DNA of 64,000 nucleotides from Selenomonas sp. AB3002 (GTDB lineage: Bacteria > Bacillota > Negativicutes > Selenomonadales > Selenomonadaceae), in NCBI RefSeq assembly GCF_000702545.1, contig NZ_JNIO01000002.1:496001-560000 (forward strand). Reading direction: 5' to 3'. The notes beneath the pieces were generated by a model that did not search any database, was not told the DNA's origin, and saw nothing but the letters and a program-made list of their open reading frames with translations. The position numbers and the translations under genes were made by a program. This document shows positions 33,364 through 42,780 of the stretch, one piece after another (position 1 is the first letter of the stretch; each line of letters begins with the position of its first letter).

Positions 33364-34949
33364 TGTACGACATCTTCCTGCAAATTTTTATATAACTCTT
33401 CTACATCTCGCATATAGGCATGTCTATCCATCAATGGAGATTCTTGCATCATCTGCCTTAGTCTGCTACGCAATATTGACAAAAATTCATAATCACTGGC
33501 TAACTCTACTGCAATGGCCACATACTTCCCCCCGCAATCGGCTGATAGTTCCCCCATACCCAAATTCCTTAAGAAACTCTCCCCAAACCTCGCTCCGTGA
33601 CGATTGCCGCACAAGGACACCAGCGGAACCCCCATGTACAAAGCTTCGCAGGTTGTAAGTCCGCCAGGATAAGGTGAGGTATCCAGTGCAATGTCAATCT
33701 CTCCATATTCCTGTAAATAATCTACCGAATAGCTCCTCAACTCGATGCGTTCCAAAGGCATCTTCAGACTCTTCAAACGTCTAATTGTATAATCACGCCC
33801 CTCATCTGTACTCAAAAGCTGATGCTTAAGCATCAATCTAGAACTAGGAACTTGAGCCAAAATTTCCCTCCACAGACTCAGCATACCATCATTGACCTTA
33901 ACGAAATTATTAAAGGAACCAAATGTGACATACCCATTTCTTAGGCAGGGCGGTGGCACAACCTGAGGAAATTTCTTATAAGGGCAATAACAAAAATGAG
34001 TATGTGGCAATCTGAGGAGTTTTTCTGTAAAGTAGGGAGAATATTCCTCTGGAGCGCAATATATATCTGATAAAAAACCGTCGCACTCCGAAATACCTGT
34101 ACTATTAAAATAGCCAATCCCAGAAATCTGTATTTTAGCAGCCCGGTAAGCTAAGACCGGCAAAGCATTATTTCCCGTATGCCCCCCAAGTTCAACCAAG
34201 ATATCAATTTCATCACGCCGTATATCACTGGCGATTTCATCAAAATTCTTGCCAGCAATATTTCTCCAATAAACTGGTGCGCTCTGCAAATCTTCCGTTA
34301 CAAAATCACTTTTTTTATTAAGTTGAAAAACATACACCTTGAAAAATCTTCTATCAAAATCAAAGAAAAAAGGGCGAACAAACTGCCCTACTGCATGGTC
34401 CATCAAATCCGCGGAAAGATAACCTATACGAATTTTTTCATGCTGCCATTGTGGTAAAGGATATGCCTCTATTTTCATCTTCTTTAGGTAATACCTATAC
34501 AGTCGGTAAACTTCCTGTAATCTATCCGATGACAAATTCTCTATTGCATTAGCCACAAATAAGGCATTACTGATTTCCACAAGCTTTTGTGGTATTTCTG
34601 GCTCAAGTTGTGCCGATTTCATATAAGATTCTACAGCCTTCTCACTCTGTCCTAGTCTGGCATATGTCCCCCCCAAAATGCTAAAAGCACCAGCCAATCT
34701 CTTTTTATCTTCGCTGGTGGCATACTCCCTCAGCAATGCCTTCAGCTGGACAATCGTAGATACATACTTTTTCTGTTCCCATAGAATATGTGACTTTAAA
34801 AGTTCTGACACAAGTGACTTTGCGCCTGTTTGCTGGTAATAACTCTCCAATAATTGCCAGGCTTCGTCATAAGCTTTCTGCTTGAACAATCCCAAGGCTC
34901 GTTCATATACAACAAAAAAACCTCTCACTTCAACAGAGTCTACCATCAT
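33360..34949 (-). CDS. GT41 O-GlcNAc-transferase-like (SPINDLY family) with TPR domain
   Basis: The roughly 529-residue protein has a helical TPR-like N-terminus (about residues 5-165) followed by the GT41 catalytic region. Family signatures include IGYLSADLMDHAVGQFVRPF, LVELGGHTGNNALPVLAYR with the conserved His, IGYFNSTGISECDGFLSD, GSFNNFVKV, and DTSPYPGGLTTCEALYMGVP ending in SLCGNRHGARFGESFL. GT41 enzymes transfer a sugar, usually GlcNAc or fucose, from a nucleotide to Ser/Thr of proteins. The gene sits among GT8 genes directly behind flagellin genes, so flagellin O-linked initiation is a reasonable inference. The start at 34949 follows AGCGGGGAA; a TTG at 34985 would overlap the preceding gene. 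Confidence 0.9.
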   Translation of the reverse strand: MMVDSVEVRGFFVVYERALGLFKQKAYDEAWQLLESYYQQTGAKSLVSELLKSHILWEQKKYVSTIVQLKALLREYATSEDKKRLAGAFSILGGTYARLGQSEKAVESYMKSAQLEPEIPQKLVEISNALFVANAIENLSSDRLQEVYRLYRYYLKKMKIEAYPLPQWQHEKIRIGYLSADLMDHAVGQFVRPFFFDFDRRFFKVYVFQLNKKSDFVTEDLQSAPVYWRNIAGKNFDEIASDIRRDEIDILVELGGHTGNNALPVLAYRAAKIQISGIGYFNSTGISECDGFLSDIYCAPEEYSPYFTEKLLRLPHTHFCYCPYKKFPQVVPPPCLRNGYVTFGSFNNFVKVNDGMLSLWREILAQVPSSRLMLKHQLLSTDEGRDYTIRRLKSLKMPLERIELRSYSVDYLQEYGEIDIALDTSPYPGGLTTCEALYMGVPLVSLCGNRHGARFGESFLRNLGMGELSADCGGKYVAIAVELASDYEFLSILRSRLRQMMQESPLMDRHAYMRDVEELYKNLQEDVVQ

Positions 34950-34965
34950 AATTCCCCGCTTATAC

Positions 34966-36309
34966 TCACAGTTTTTCAAACACAATTTGCGGCTTCACTG
35001 ATAAATCTAAGCATATATATTCATCTAGCAAGGATGCACCGTCTAGATAATCTAAGCCTTCCTTCAATCCAGCTGAAGATAGCAAACTATTTATACGCGG
35101 ATAATCTGGTACAAAAAAAAGATATAGATGCTTTTCAACATCATAACTCAGTTCCAATTTCAAATGTTCATTTGTGCCTAGAAAACATATACGATATTCC
35201 CTTTTAAAAGGATCCACACTATCGTTCATAGAAAATTCACTGCCATCTAATGTGCATGGATTTTTTAGCATATTTATTACTTTGGGCATAAATTCGCTAG
35301 TCGAGGCAATGACCAAAGACTTATGACAAAGAACACTTGCCATTTGCCGTAGGAGGATAGTCTTATTTATTACCATAGGTGCATAGTACCCCTTAAACAC
35401 TTGAGTGAATGTATCAAAGAATTGACAAAAAAATTCAGGTGTGCACCAAGGCGTCTTGAGAAAATATTTAAAATAAAGCAAATCTCTCGGATCATCTTTA
35501 TCAAGTCCAAGATGATGACCTAAATAATGATATATGCCCCGAACCTCACAGGGCTTGCCGTAATCTTTATCCCAATTAATCAAAATGTTATAATACCAAG
35601 GTAAAGGAGTCACATCAGCAGCGAAATAATAATTCAGTATACTCTGATCATAAAATTCACTTTCATCAGGATGCTCTGCCAATATTTTGAGGCCTTCTAT
35701 CAATAAATTTTCCTTACATCTTAGTTTTCTTAAATCAATCAACAAAACACCTGCATTAAAATACGTTGTCAACGAAACACCTTTATCCCCCATACGCCTC
35801 GAAAGAATATCCTGTGCCTCCCCTTCGGCTTTCACTCCATAATGTGTTAAAATATCCGATTCCCTTACAGCAGATAACCCCGCAATTCCTATTTCTTCCT
35901 GCCAAATTTCTTTAACATCTATGTTTACAATAGTGTCTGCATCTAGATAGATTATGCGGCCCAATTCTCTTGGGAGCAAATCTGGAGCCAAAAGCCTGTA
36001 AAGCGTAGCTTCTGTAAAGTGTGCATCATGAATGGCCTTGGGAAAAATTTCTTCAGCTTCTTCCCATAACTTTGGTATTATTTTACGTACATTATAAAAA
36101 AGTATTCTTTGCCCATAGCAATTCACCAATTCCTCAAACTTACTTTTATTCTTTTCTGAAATACTGCCATCATGAAAAATATGTATTCTCACCTTCTCAC
36201 TGGTATTTTCCAAAAGAGAACAGATAGATGTTCCCACCACCTTGCTGTAATTTCCATTTTTATCCACCATTGCATAGAGAATGTCTATTATTGCATCATT
36301 ACCAGTCAT
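34966..36309 (-). CDS. GT8 glycosyltransferase paralogue 1 (A)
   Basis: The roughly 447-residue protein starts MTGNDAIIDILYAMVDKNG and shows the GT8 (LgtC/glycogenin) core: TSICSLLENTSEKVRIHIFHDGS, TEATLYRLLAPDLL, IIYLDADTIVNIDV with the D-x-D metal site, then YFNAGVLLIDL and FYDQSILNYYFAADVTPLPWYYN, ending with GIYHYLGHHLG. After about residue 310 comes an extra C-terminal domain (LVIAST..., YDVEKHLYLFFVPDYP, AGLKEGLDYLDGA) that recurs in the other GT8 copies. The start at 36309 follows GGGAGGC. An upstream in-frame ATG at 36363 overlaps the methyltransferase end. Probably transfers a hexose in the flagellin glycan pathway, by context. Confidence 0.88.
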   Translation of the reverse strand: MTGNDAIIDILYAMVDKNGNYSKVVGTSICSLLENTSEKVRIHIFHDGSISEKNKSKFEELVNCYGQRILFYNVRKIIPKLWEEAEEIFPKAIHDAHFTEATLYRLLAPDLLPRELGRIIYLDADTIVNIDVKEIWQEEIGIAGLSAVRESDILTHYGVKAEGEAQDILSRRMGDKGVSLTTYFNAGVLLIDLRKLRCKENLLIEGLKILAEHPDESEFYDQSILNYYFAADVTPLPWYYNILINWDKDYGKPCEVRGIYHYLGHHLGLDKDDPRDLLYFKYFLKTPWCTPEFFCQFFDTFTQVFKGYYAPMVINKTILLRQMASVLCHKSLVIASTSEFMPKVINMLKNPCTLDGSEFSMNDSVDPFKREYRICFLGTNEHLKLELSYDVEKHLYLFFVPDYPRINSLLSSAGLKEGLDYLDGASLLDEYICLDLSVKPQIVFEKL

Positions 36310-36359
36310 CTGCATTGCCTCCCGAATTAATACCATATAATATTCTTGCCGACTTATTG

Positions 36360-37058
36360 TCAAGAATTTTTATTTGGAAGCAACTTTATAAACCAGTCAA
36401 TAGTATTCATGAACATCTGCGGATCAACATAATCCAATACCTGACATTCACGATGCTTCAAATAATAATCCAGTAGCAAGGGATGCTGAGACAATGTAGT
36501 TTCTCTGGCATAAATAATCATATTTTGAGCATAACAAATAATGCATCCTTGCAATTTATCTTTTTGTGGACGAATACAATCTATGGGAACATAACCGAAA
36601 TTGTAAAATATATCTGCCCAATAGGACTGCCACTGCTCATTGATGTGATTTGTCCCACCTTGGAAAGGTATTGCCGCTGAAAATAACACCACATCACTTA
36701 TTTCCGTTAGATTGCGTACAAACTCAACGGCTCTCTCTTTAGGGAGATGTTCTGCCACTTCAAGGGACTCAACCAAATCTGCTTTTTGACTCACATTTAC
36801 AAAGTTTTTAGATAAATCTGCCGCCATAAACTCTTCTTCTTCAATATAAAGCATATTTCTATCTACATAATCACCATCCACACCATATACCTGGGAACCC
36901 TCAGACTTCCAAACAGCCAGCCACGTTCCCAGACCACACCCCATATCAACTACCGTACGCGGATTAATAAATCCTTTAACTAAAGGTATTACTATCCTCG
37001 CAGATTCATAACTTCCATCTTTTTGTGACCGATAAAACTTTTCGTCATATGTACCCAT
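36360..37058 (-). CDS. Class I SAM-dependent methyltransferase
   Basis: The 232-residue protein shows a SAM-binding Rossmann start VVDMGCGLGTWLAVWKSEG, with GVDGDYVDRNML as the acidic second strand and ESLEVAEHLPKERAVEFV as the later motif. The remainder (SAAIPFQGGTNHINEQWQSYW) resembles glycan- or lipopolysaccharide-associated methyltransferases. It is embedded between two GT8 genes in an A+T-rich stretch, so it likely methylates a sugar of the same glycan. The substrate is not shown. It ends 50 bases before the next GT8 start, which has its own ribosome binding site. Confidence 0.8.
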   Translation of the reverse strand: MGTYDEKFYRSQKDGSYESARIVIPLVKGFINPRTVVDMGCGLGTWLAVWKSEGSQVYGVDGDYVDRNMLYIEEEEFMAADLSKNFVNVSQKADLVESLEVAEHLPKERAVEFVRNLTEISDVVLFSAAIPFQGGTNHINEQWQSYWADIFYNFGYVPIDCIRPQKDKLQGCIICYAQNMIIYARETTLSQHPLLLDYYLKHRECQVLDYVDPQMFMNTIDWFIKLLPNKNS

Positions 37059-37069
37059 TCCCTATCCCC

Positions 37070-38257
37070 CTAACATTTTAAGAACAAATTATACTCTTTA
37101 GTATTGCTTTTTTCTATACCAAGTTTTTGAAGCAAATTGAAGAAATGAATATCTTCTGTCAGCTCAAGGGATTTAAGGTTTTCTCTCATAGATTCATACT
37201 CTGGCTGATTCAGCGCAATCAATAAAACATCTTTATTCTTATTAAAATCAAATATATACTCCTCCATCTTCTCAAACGGTATAAACAACTCATCTTCTCG
37301 TAGCATCAGCATATTACAAATGCTATCCCTTGCACTATCTAACCCAACAACAATTCTTCGCTTATTTGCGCATTTATTTCCCAAATCCAATATTTCAAAT
37401 CTTACATATTCTATCATACGACTCATATTGCCTATAAATATTTCATCACACCATGGAGTTTTAGAAAAATATCTATAAAAAAGAGCATTATACTCATCTC
37501 TCATTTCAAACCCCAAGCAGTTATTGACGTAATGATATATACATTTACCCACACTCTTGTGAGATTCCTGCTCCATCCAAACAACTGCATTATATTTACC
37601 ATCCAACACACAGCTACGAGGAAAATAATAATTAAGTATATCTTGATCCAAATAATCAGGATCATGTCTCATCAAAAAAGACAATGCCTTGTCCGTCAAA
37701 TCTTCTACTAATCTAAATTTATCTAAATCCACCAGCAGTACTCCGGCATTGAAATATTCTTTCTGAGGTACAATAGCATTACGCGTTATATTATGATGAT
37801 ATTTCTGTATAAAAGGATCTGCTGCTGCTCCTATACCATTAGGCCCTGTTTTTTCATGCCATAATTCACGAACGTCCATATTGACAATAGTATCAGCATC
37901 CAAATAAATAATACGTTTTTCTGATGAGAGGACCTCCCCCATAATTAGCCTAAAAAATGTTGCTATGCTTAATCTGGAATTTGCGAGTTTTGGAATGATG
38001 CCGTTGATTCTTTCCCATAGATCTGAATAAGATGTACTCACATCATGCAAGACAAGTTTTTGCTTGTACTTTTCTTCAACAAGTCCGTACAAGTAATCAA
38101 CATTTCTTTTATTTAAAGTACCATCATGCAGAATATGAACTATTACATTTCCCGATGTATTATCTAGCAACGAACAAATAGATGTTCCTGCTATCTTCGT
38201 GTAACCTCCATCTGTATCAGACAGTGCATAACAAACATTGATTTTTTCTGCCGCCAT
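37070..38257 (-). CDS. GT8 glycosyltransferase paralogue 2 (B)
   Basis: The 395-residue protein starts MAAEKINVCYALSDTDGGYTK. The GT8 core is present (TSICSLLDNTSGNVIVHILHDGT, FFRLIMGEVLSSEKRIIYLDADTIVNMDV, YFNAGVLLVDLDKF, YLDQDILNYYFPRSC, HYVNNCLGF). It is the shortest and most divergent of the four copies, with different sequence where A, C and D keep TEATLYRLLAP. The C-terminal extra domain is reduced but still recognisable (RIVVGLDSARDSICN, LIALNQPEYESMRENL). The ribosome binding site is GAGGTGAT. It follows paralogue C after 18 bases. Donor and acceptor sugars cannot be read from sequence. Confidence 0.87.
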   Translation of the reverse strand: MAAEKINVCYALSDTDGGYTKIAGTSICSLLDNTSGNVIVHILHDGTLNKRNVDYLYGLVEEKYKQKLVLHDVSTSYSDLWERINGIIPKLANSRLSIATFFRLIMGEVLSSEKRIIYLDADTIVNMDVRELWHEKTGPNGIGAAADPFIQKYHHNITRNAIVPQKEYFNAGVLLVDLDKFRLVEDLTDKALSFLMRHDPDYLDQDILNYYFPRSCVLDGKYNAVVWMEQESHKSVGKCIYHYVNNCLGFEMRDEYNALFYRYFSKTPWCDEIFIGNMSRMIEYVRFEILDLGNKCANKRRIVVGLDSARDSICNMLMLREDELFIPFEKMEEYIFDFNKNKDVLLIALNQPEYESMRENLKSLELTEDIHFFNLLQKLGIEKSNTKEYNLFLKC

Positions 38258-38275
38258 ATGTACATCACCTCGATA

Positions 38276-39538
38276 TTACATACCCTCGAAAATCTCTTGG
38301 ATAGTATACAAGTCATCTACCAGCTTTCTATTCTCTAGGAACATATCCCCATCCAAAAAATGCTCTCCCTCTACTAAACCTGCTTTTTCAAGCATTACTT
38401 TAATTTTGGGGTAATCTGGCAAAAATAACAAATAGAAATGAGTTTCCACATCATATTCAAAACGCAACTGCAAGGAATTTCCTTGCCCCGCTTGGCAATA
38501 AATCGTATTTTCATTAAACAATTTATGAACACTAGAACCAAAGCCATCGGCATAGACTACTACCAAAGTTTTACCACCTATAGCTGATAATACAGCACGT
38601 ATCTTTTTGAAAGTTGTGCTGCCTGTTAATTGATATAACTTTCTAAATTCACTAAAAAAGCGACAAAAAAATTCTCCGTCAGCCCAAGGAGTCTTTAAAA
38701 AGTAATTCCAGTACATAGTGTCACGTTCGTCTTTAGGATTGAGTGTCAAGCTATGACCTGAATAATGATATATCCCCTCTATCGTCTTTGTATTTCCATT
38801 CTTTTTATCCCAATACTGTAACAAATTATACCTACTCGGCAAAGGTGTCAAATCCTTAGCAAAGTAATAATTTAGAATATTTTGGTCATAAAAATTTGTT
38901 TCATCACTAATACCAGTCAACATTCTAAAACCATCCAGCAACAAATTCCCCCTTTTTCGCAAGATATGTAAATTCATAAGCAAAACTCCAGCATTGAAGC
39001 AATTATCTATATTCACACCACCAGCAGACATATCTTCAACAGTCTGTTGGAAAGGTGAATCTAATCTCTTCAATTCAAAGTGTTTTATCACATCTGCTTC
39101 ACGAACTGCCGCTAATCCAGAAGGGCCAATTCTTTCTTGCCATAATTTTATGATATCAATGTTAACCACAGTATCTGCATCCAAATATATTAAACGTTCA
39201 ATATTCGACAGTATCTGTGGTGCAAGCAAGCGGTACAAAGTTGCTTCTGTAAAACGTGAATCGCTAATCGCTTTTGGCAAGATTCGTTCTGCCTCTTCCC
39301 ACACATCCACAAGAAGTTCCCTTACATTATAAAACTTTATTCGTTGCTGGTAAACTTCGACCAGCTGTTCTAGACATTCGCGGTTCTTGCCACAAACACT
39401 GCCATCATGAAAAACATGAATCCTAATTCGAGAATTTGTATTTTCTAATAGAGAACATATAGATGTCCCTACTAATTTACTGTAATTCCCATTTCTGTCT
39501 TTTAATGCATAAAGAATATCTATGATATTTTCTTTCAA
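38276..39538 (-). CDS. GT8 glycosyltransferase paralogue 3 (C)
   Basis: The 420-residue protein starts with a TTG at 39538 preceded by GGGAGG nine bases upstream. GT8 motifs match copies A and D: SICSLLENTNSRIRIHVFHDGS, TEATLYRLLAPQILSN, LIYLDADTVVNIDI, CFNAGVLLMNLHIL, FYDQNILNYYFAKDLTPLPSRYN and GIYHYSGHSL. The C-terminal extra domain is present (TLVVVYADGFGSSVHKLF, YDVETHFYLLFLPDYPKIKVM, EGEHFLDGDMF). It is separated by 18 bases from both neighbours, an operon-like arrangement. Confidence 0.88.
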   Translation of the reverse strand: MKENIIDILYALKDRNGNYSKLVGTSICSLLENTNSRIRIHVFHDGSVCGKNRECLEQLVEVYQQRIKFYNVRELLVDVWEEAERILPKAISDSRFTEATLYRLLAPQILSNIERLIYLDADTVVNIDIIKLWQERIGPSGLAAVREADVIKHFELKRLDSPFQQTVEDMSAGGVNIDNCFNAGVLLMNLHILRKRGNLLLDGFRMLTGISDETNFYDQNILNYYFAKDLTPLPSRYNLLQYWDKKNGNTKTIEGIYHYSGHSLTLNPKDERDTMYWNYFLKTPWADGEFFCRFFSEFRKLYQLTGSTTFKKIRAVLSAIGGKTLVVVYADGFGSSVHKLFNENTIYCQAGQGNSLQLRFEYDVETHFYLLFLPDYPKIKVMLEKAGLVEGEHFLDGDMFLENRKLVDDLYTIQEIFEGM

Positions 39539-39556
39539 ACTTACTCGCCTCCCTTT

Positions 39557-40960
39557 TCACAGCATCTCAAACAATTTGGTAGGATTTGTGAGACCACCTG
39601 TTCCTGGTGTATCTTCAATAAATATATTACCATCCATATAATTTCCTTCTTCTTCCAACCCAGCCTGTTCCAACATAACCTTCAATTCCACATAATTATT
39701 GACAAAAAAGAGGTAATAGTACTCATCAACATCATACGGCAAATTGAGATTAAAACGCCCCTCTTCTCCTAATGGATAATAACAGACATCATCTGGAATT
39801 ATAAATTTGCCTTGTTTTTTTGCCCTAACATTACTCTTTTTCACTACTGTTTTCCCGTCTCTTATTTTGGGATTCAAATTAGCCGCTTCCTCTATATGAT
39901 AATCGAAGTCTTCCGGTTTTGTTATCAAATGACTGACCAAATATTTCTTTTCATCACTCACCGCTAAAACCAGTTTCTTCTTTGCCAGCGAACCTATAAT
40001 TTTCCGCAATGAAATTATTTTTTGAGATGTACGCCACAAATATATTTCTTCCATCTTATGATAAAAACTGCATAAAAATTTGCCGTTTGCCCAAGGAGTT
40101 TTCAAAAAATAATCATAGTACAATGTATCTCTTACATCATGTTCATCCATCTTAAGGCTTCTACCCATATAATGATATATACCCTCGACTTCCCTCGGTC
40201 CTTTAAATTCCCTCTCCCAATGCTGAAGAATATTATAGTACCATGGCAAAGGTGTCACTTTTCTAGCAAAATAAAAGTTCAAGATATTCTGATCATAGAA
40301 ATTATTATCAGCATCGCAATTCAATGCAACCTTCAATCCTTTTAGCAGTAAATTACCCATAGGTCGTATTTTATCCAAATCCATCAAGAGAATTCCTGCA
40401 TTAAAACATTCATCAATTTTCTCCCCCAGACTTTCCCAATAATCCAATAATTTCTGCAGTTCTTCTCCAACCCCTGTACCGTGCATACCGTACTGCATCA
40501 ATAAATCATTCTCTCTAACAGCCGCCATGCCATTTTCACCAATTTTTTCCTCCCAAAGTTTCTTTATATCAATATGCACTATAGTATCTGCATCAATATA
40601 AATCAAACGTGAGATATTACTCGATAATATTTCTGGTGCAAGAAGTCTATACAGCGTTGCCTCTGTAAATCTAGCATCCCTTATAGCTTCTTTCTTGATT
40701 TTTTCTGCTTCTTTCCACACTTTCGGCAATAACTTTCTTACATTGTATAAAACAATCTCTTGCTTATAATCCAATGCTAATTTTTCAAAGTTTAATTTGT
40801 TTTTTCCTTTTATGCTCCCATCATGAAACAAATGTATACGAACCTTTTCTTTTGTATTTTCAAACAATGAACATATTGAAGTCCCTGCTAGTTTACTATA
40901 AGTACCTTTCTTGTCCACCAATGCATAAAGCACTTCTATTTTTCTTTCATCTTGTTCCAT
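39557..40960 (-). CDS. GT8 glycosyltransferase paralogue 4 (D)
   Basis: The roughly 467-residue protein is the longest copy. The start at 40960 (MEQDERKIEVLYALVDKKG) follows GGAGG with ten bases; an upstream GTG is too close to the site. GT8 motifs: SICSLFENTKEKVRIHLFHDGS, TEATLYRLLAPEILSS, RLIYIDADTIVHIDI, CFNAGILLMDL, FYDQNILNFYFARKVTPLPWYYN. Its C-terminal domain has an inserted basic stretch before the shared YDVDEYYYLFFVNNYVELKVM part. It is the first gene of the glycosylation run, 270 bases after the flagellins, so read-through from flagellin 1 or an unseen promoter drives it. Confidence 0.88.
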   Translation of the reverse strand: MEQDERKIEVLYALVDKKGTYSKLAGTSICSLFENTKEKVRIHLFHDGSIKGKNKLNFEKLALDYKQEIVLYNVRKLLPKVWKEAEKIKKEAIRDARFTEATLYRLLAPEILSSNISRLIYIDADTIVHIDIKKLWEEKIGENGMAAVRENDLLMQYGMHGTGVGEELQKLLDYWESLGEKIDECFNAGILLMDLDKIRPMGNLLLKGLKVALNCDADNNFYDQNILNFYFARKVTPLPWYYNILQHWEREFKGPREVEGIYHYMGRSLKMDEHDVRDTLYYDYFLKTPWANGKFLCSFYHKMEEIYLWRTSQKIISLRKIIGSLAKKKLVLAVSDEKKYLVSHLITKPEDFDYHIEEAANLNPKIRDGKTVVKKSNVRAKKQGKFIIPDDVCYYPLGEEGRFNLNLPYDVDEYYYLFFVNNYVELKVMLEQAGLEEEGNYMDGNIFIEDTPGTGGLTNPTKLFEML

Positions 40961-41230
40961 GTCGTTCACCCCTCCAATAGTAATTTACATCCTCTTACTA
41001 CATTCGACAGTTGATGTAAAAAACCTTTATAGATTAAAATAATTTAAGCCCCCCACTGAAGCGGAACTATCAATCATCATAATGTTCTTTACTTGAAACT
41101 ATCCATATATAGTCGTCGCTGTAAATATCATAATTTTTCGTTTTATTTTATATGGATGCAACACTAAATCCCCCTCCCAAAGGAGGGGGATTCACAGTTA
41201 ATGGCAACTTTACGTTGACGCGATGTTTAA
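40961..41230 (-). other. A+T-rich gap between flagellin 1 and the GT8 genes
   Basis: This 270-base gap holds the flagellin 1 hairpin near its right-hand strand end and otherwise A+T-rich sequence. I found no sigma-28 promoter of the TTAA-N15-CGATAA type and no convincing vegetative promoter for the downstream glycosyltransferases. Confidence 0.4.
41168..41191 (-). terminator. Hairpin after flagellin 1
   Basis: ATCCCCCTCC (41168-41177) pairs with GGAGGGGGAT (41182-41191). The U-tract is poorer (TTTAGTGTT) than after flagellins 2 and 3, so partial read-through into the glycosyltransferase genes is plausible. Confidence 0.65.
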
Positions 41231-42772
41231 TTACTGGAGCAGAGACAGGACCGAAGAACTGCTCTGGTTGGCCTGGGCCAGCATGGACTGAGCTGCCTGC
41301 AACAGGACGTTGTTCCTGGTGTAGTTCGTCATTTCCTTGGCCATATCTGCGTCGCGGATAGTGGATTCGGAAGCCTGGACGTTCTGACTGGAAGTCGTCA
41401 AGTTGGTGCTGGTGTATTCGAGACGGGACTCGATAGCGCCGATGGTGGTCTGCTGATCCAGAGCTTTCTGGATAGCATTGTCCAGCACATTGATAGCAGC
41501 GTTTGCATTCTTCTGGGTAGAAACGTTTAAGGTTTCACCGTTGCTGCTCTGCAATCCCAAAGCCTCAGCACGCATATCAGTCAAGCCCACACGGATGGAC
41601 TGGTTAGCCTTGGTGCCTACCTGCAAGGTGATGGCATTGTCCTTGGACACGTTCTGAGCGCGAATAGTCTCAGAGAAGTTATCCAAAGCTGCGTTCACAC
41701 TCTTCTGTACTGCCCCCTTGGTGTTGCTGACACTAAGGGTAATGCCTGAAACCTGAGCGGAAACACCGGTCGTTGCCGCGCGAACAGTGATACCATTGCT
41801 GCGGTCTGCCGTGTAAACAGTGTCACCTGCAGTATCCTTACCAATGATAGTGTCATTACCAATGTTGTAATCTATGGATGCCTTAAGAGTAAGTGTACCA
41901 AAGGTGGCCGACATAGCACTCTCCTTCTTAGTGGAGATTGCATTGTTAATAGCACTAATCTTACCGGTCGGAGTAGCCTGAGTATCAGCCTTGTTCAATT
42001 CAGCAACATAAGCACTAACATTAGACTTGTAGGCAGTAGTCAGTGAAGCCCAATCACTCTTGACAGTAGAATTGGAGAAGTCATACCCCTTCTCAATCAG
42101 TTGTTGCTTGAACGATGCCAGGTTAGCTTCCTGAATCAGGCTCTGCATATTGGCACCAGAAGCCTGGAGAGAAGTTGTGTAAGTCTTGCCCTGCTTCACG
42201 AACGAGATGGACACCGTGTCATCAGACTGGATGTTCAGGCTGTTGCCATTACGGTCAGTCATGGCGGTGAACTGGGTGCTTCCCTTAGTGCTCTCGTTCA
42301 GAGACTGGTTAGTAAAGGAAGTAGTGGTGGCGGTATCAATCTTGTTGTTGTGAGAGCCGTCTACCAGATACTTGCCGTTGTAGGTGATGTTGGCATTGTC
42401 GTTGATCTGGTCGATGGACTGGTCAAGCTCTTTCTGGATAGCCTGACGGTCTGCATCAGTCTTATCATCGTTGGCTGCGCTGATGACTTTTTCCTTCAAC
42501 GTCTTGAGGATGTCAACAGTGGAGCTTACAGCACCTTCAGCGGTCTTCATCATAGAACTGCCGTTCTGGGTGTTGGCGTTAGCCTGGTCGAGGCCACGGA
42601 TCTGGACTCTCATGCGCTCGGATATTGCGTACCCGGATGCGTCATCAGCTGCGCCGTTAATCTTCATGCCGGAAGATACCTTTGCCAGACTCTTGGAAAG
42701 AGCCGAGCTATTGGTGTTCAAGGTATTCAGAGTGTTGATTGCCGACATGTTGTTCTTTACTACCATTGCCAT
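41231..42772 (-). CDS. Flagellin 1
   Basis: The 513-residue flagellin is one of three near-identical copies. It has the conserved N-terminal D0/D1 domain (MAMVVKNNMSAINTLNTLN, SSGMKINGAADDASGYAISE) and the C-terminal D1/D0 end (ASESTIRDADMAKEM, AQSMLAQANQSSSSVLSLLQ). The central region (about 160-340) is Ser/Thr-rich, suitable for O-glycosylation. Its variable segment (STVKSDWASLTTAYKSNVSAY) matches flagellin 3, not its direct neighbour flagellin 2. A sigma-28 promoter and a CsrA-type leader precede it. It carries the filament and is exported by the flagellar type III system. Confidence 0.95.
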   Translation of the reverse strand: MAMVVKNNMSAINTLNTLNTNSSALSKSLAKVSSGMKINGAADDASGYAISERMRVQIRGLDQANANTQNGSSMMKTAEGAVSSTVDILKTLKEKVISAANDDKTDADRQAIQKELDQSIDQINDNANITYNGKYLVDGSHNNKIDTATTTSFTNQSLNESTKGSTQFTAMTDRNGNSLNIQSDDTVSISFVKQGKTYTTSLQASGANMQSLIQEANLASFKQQLIEKGYDFSNSTVKSDWASLTTAYKSNVSAYVAELNKADTQATPTGKISAINNAISTKKESAMSATFGTLTLKASIDYNIGNDTIIGKDTAGDTVYTADRSNGITVRAATTGVSAQVSGITLSVSNTKGAVQKSVNAALDNFSETIRAQNVSKDNAITLQVGTKANQSIRVGLTDMRAEALGLQSSNGETLNVSTQKNANAAINVLDNAIQKALDQQTTIGAIESRLEYTSTNLTTSSQNVQASESTIRDADMAKEMTNYTRNNVLLQAAQSMLAQANQSSSSVLSLLQ

Positions 42773-42780
42773 GATAATAT

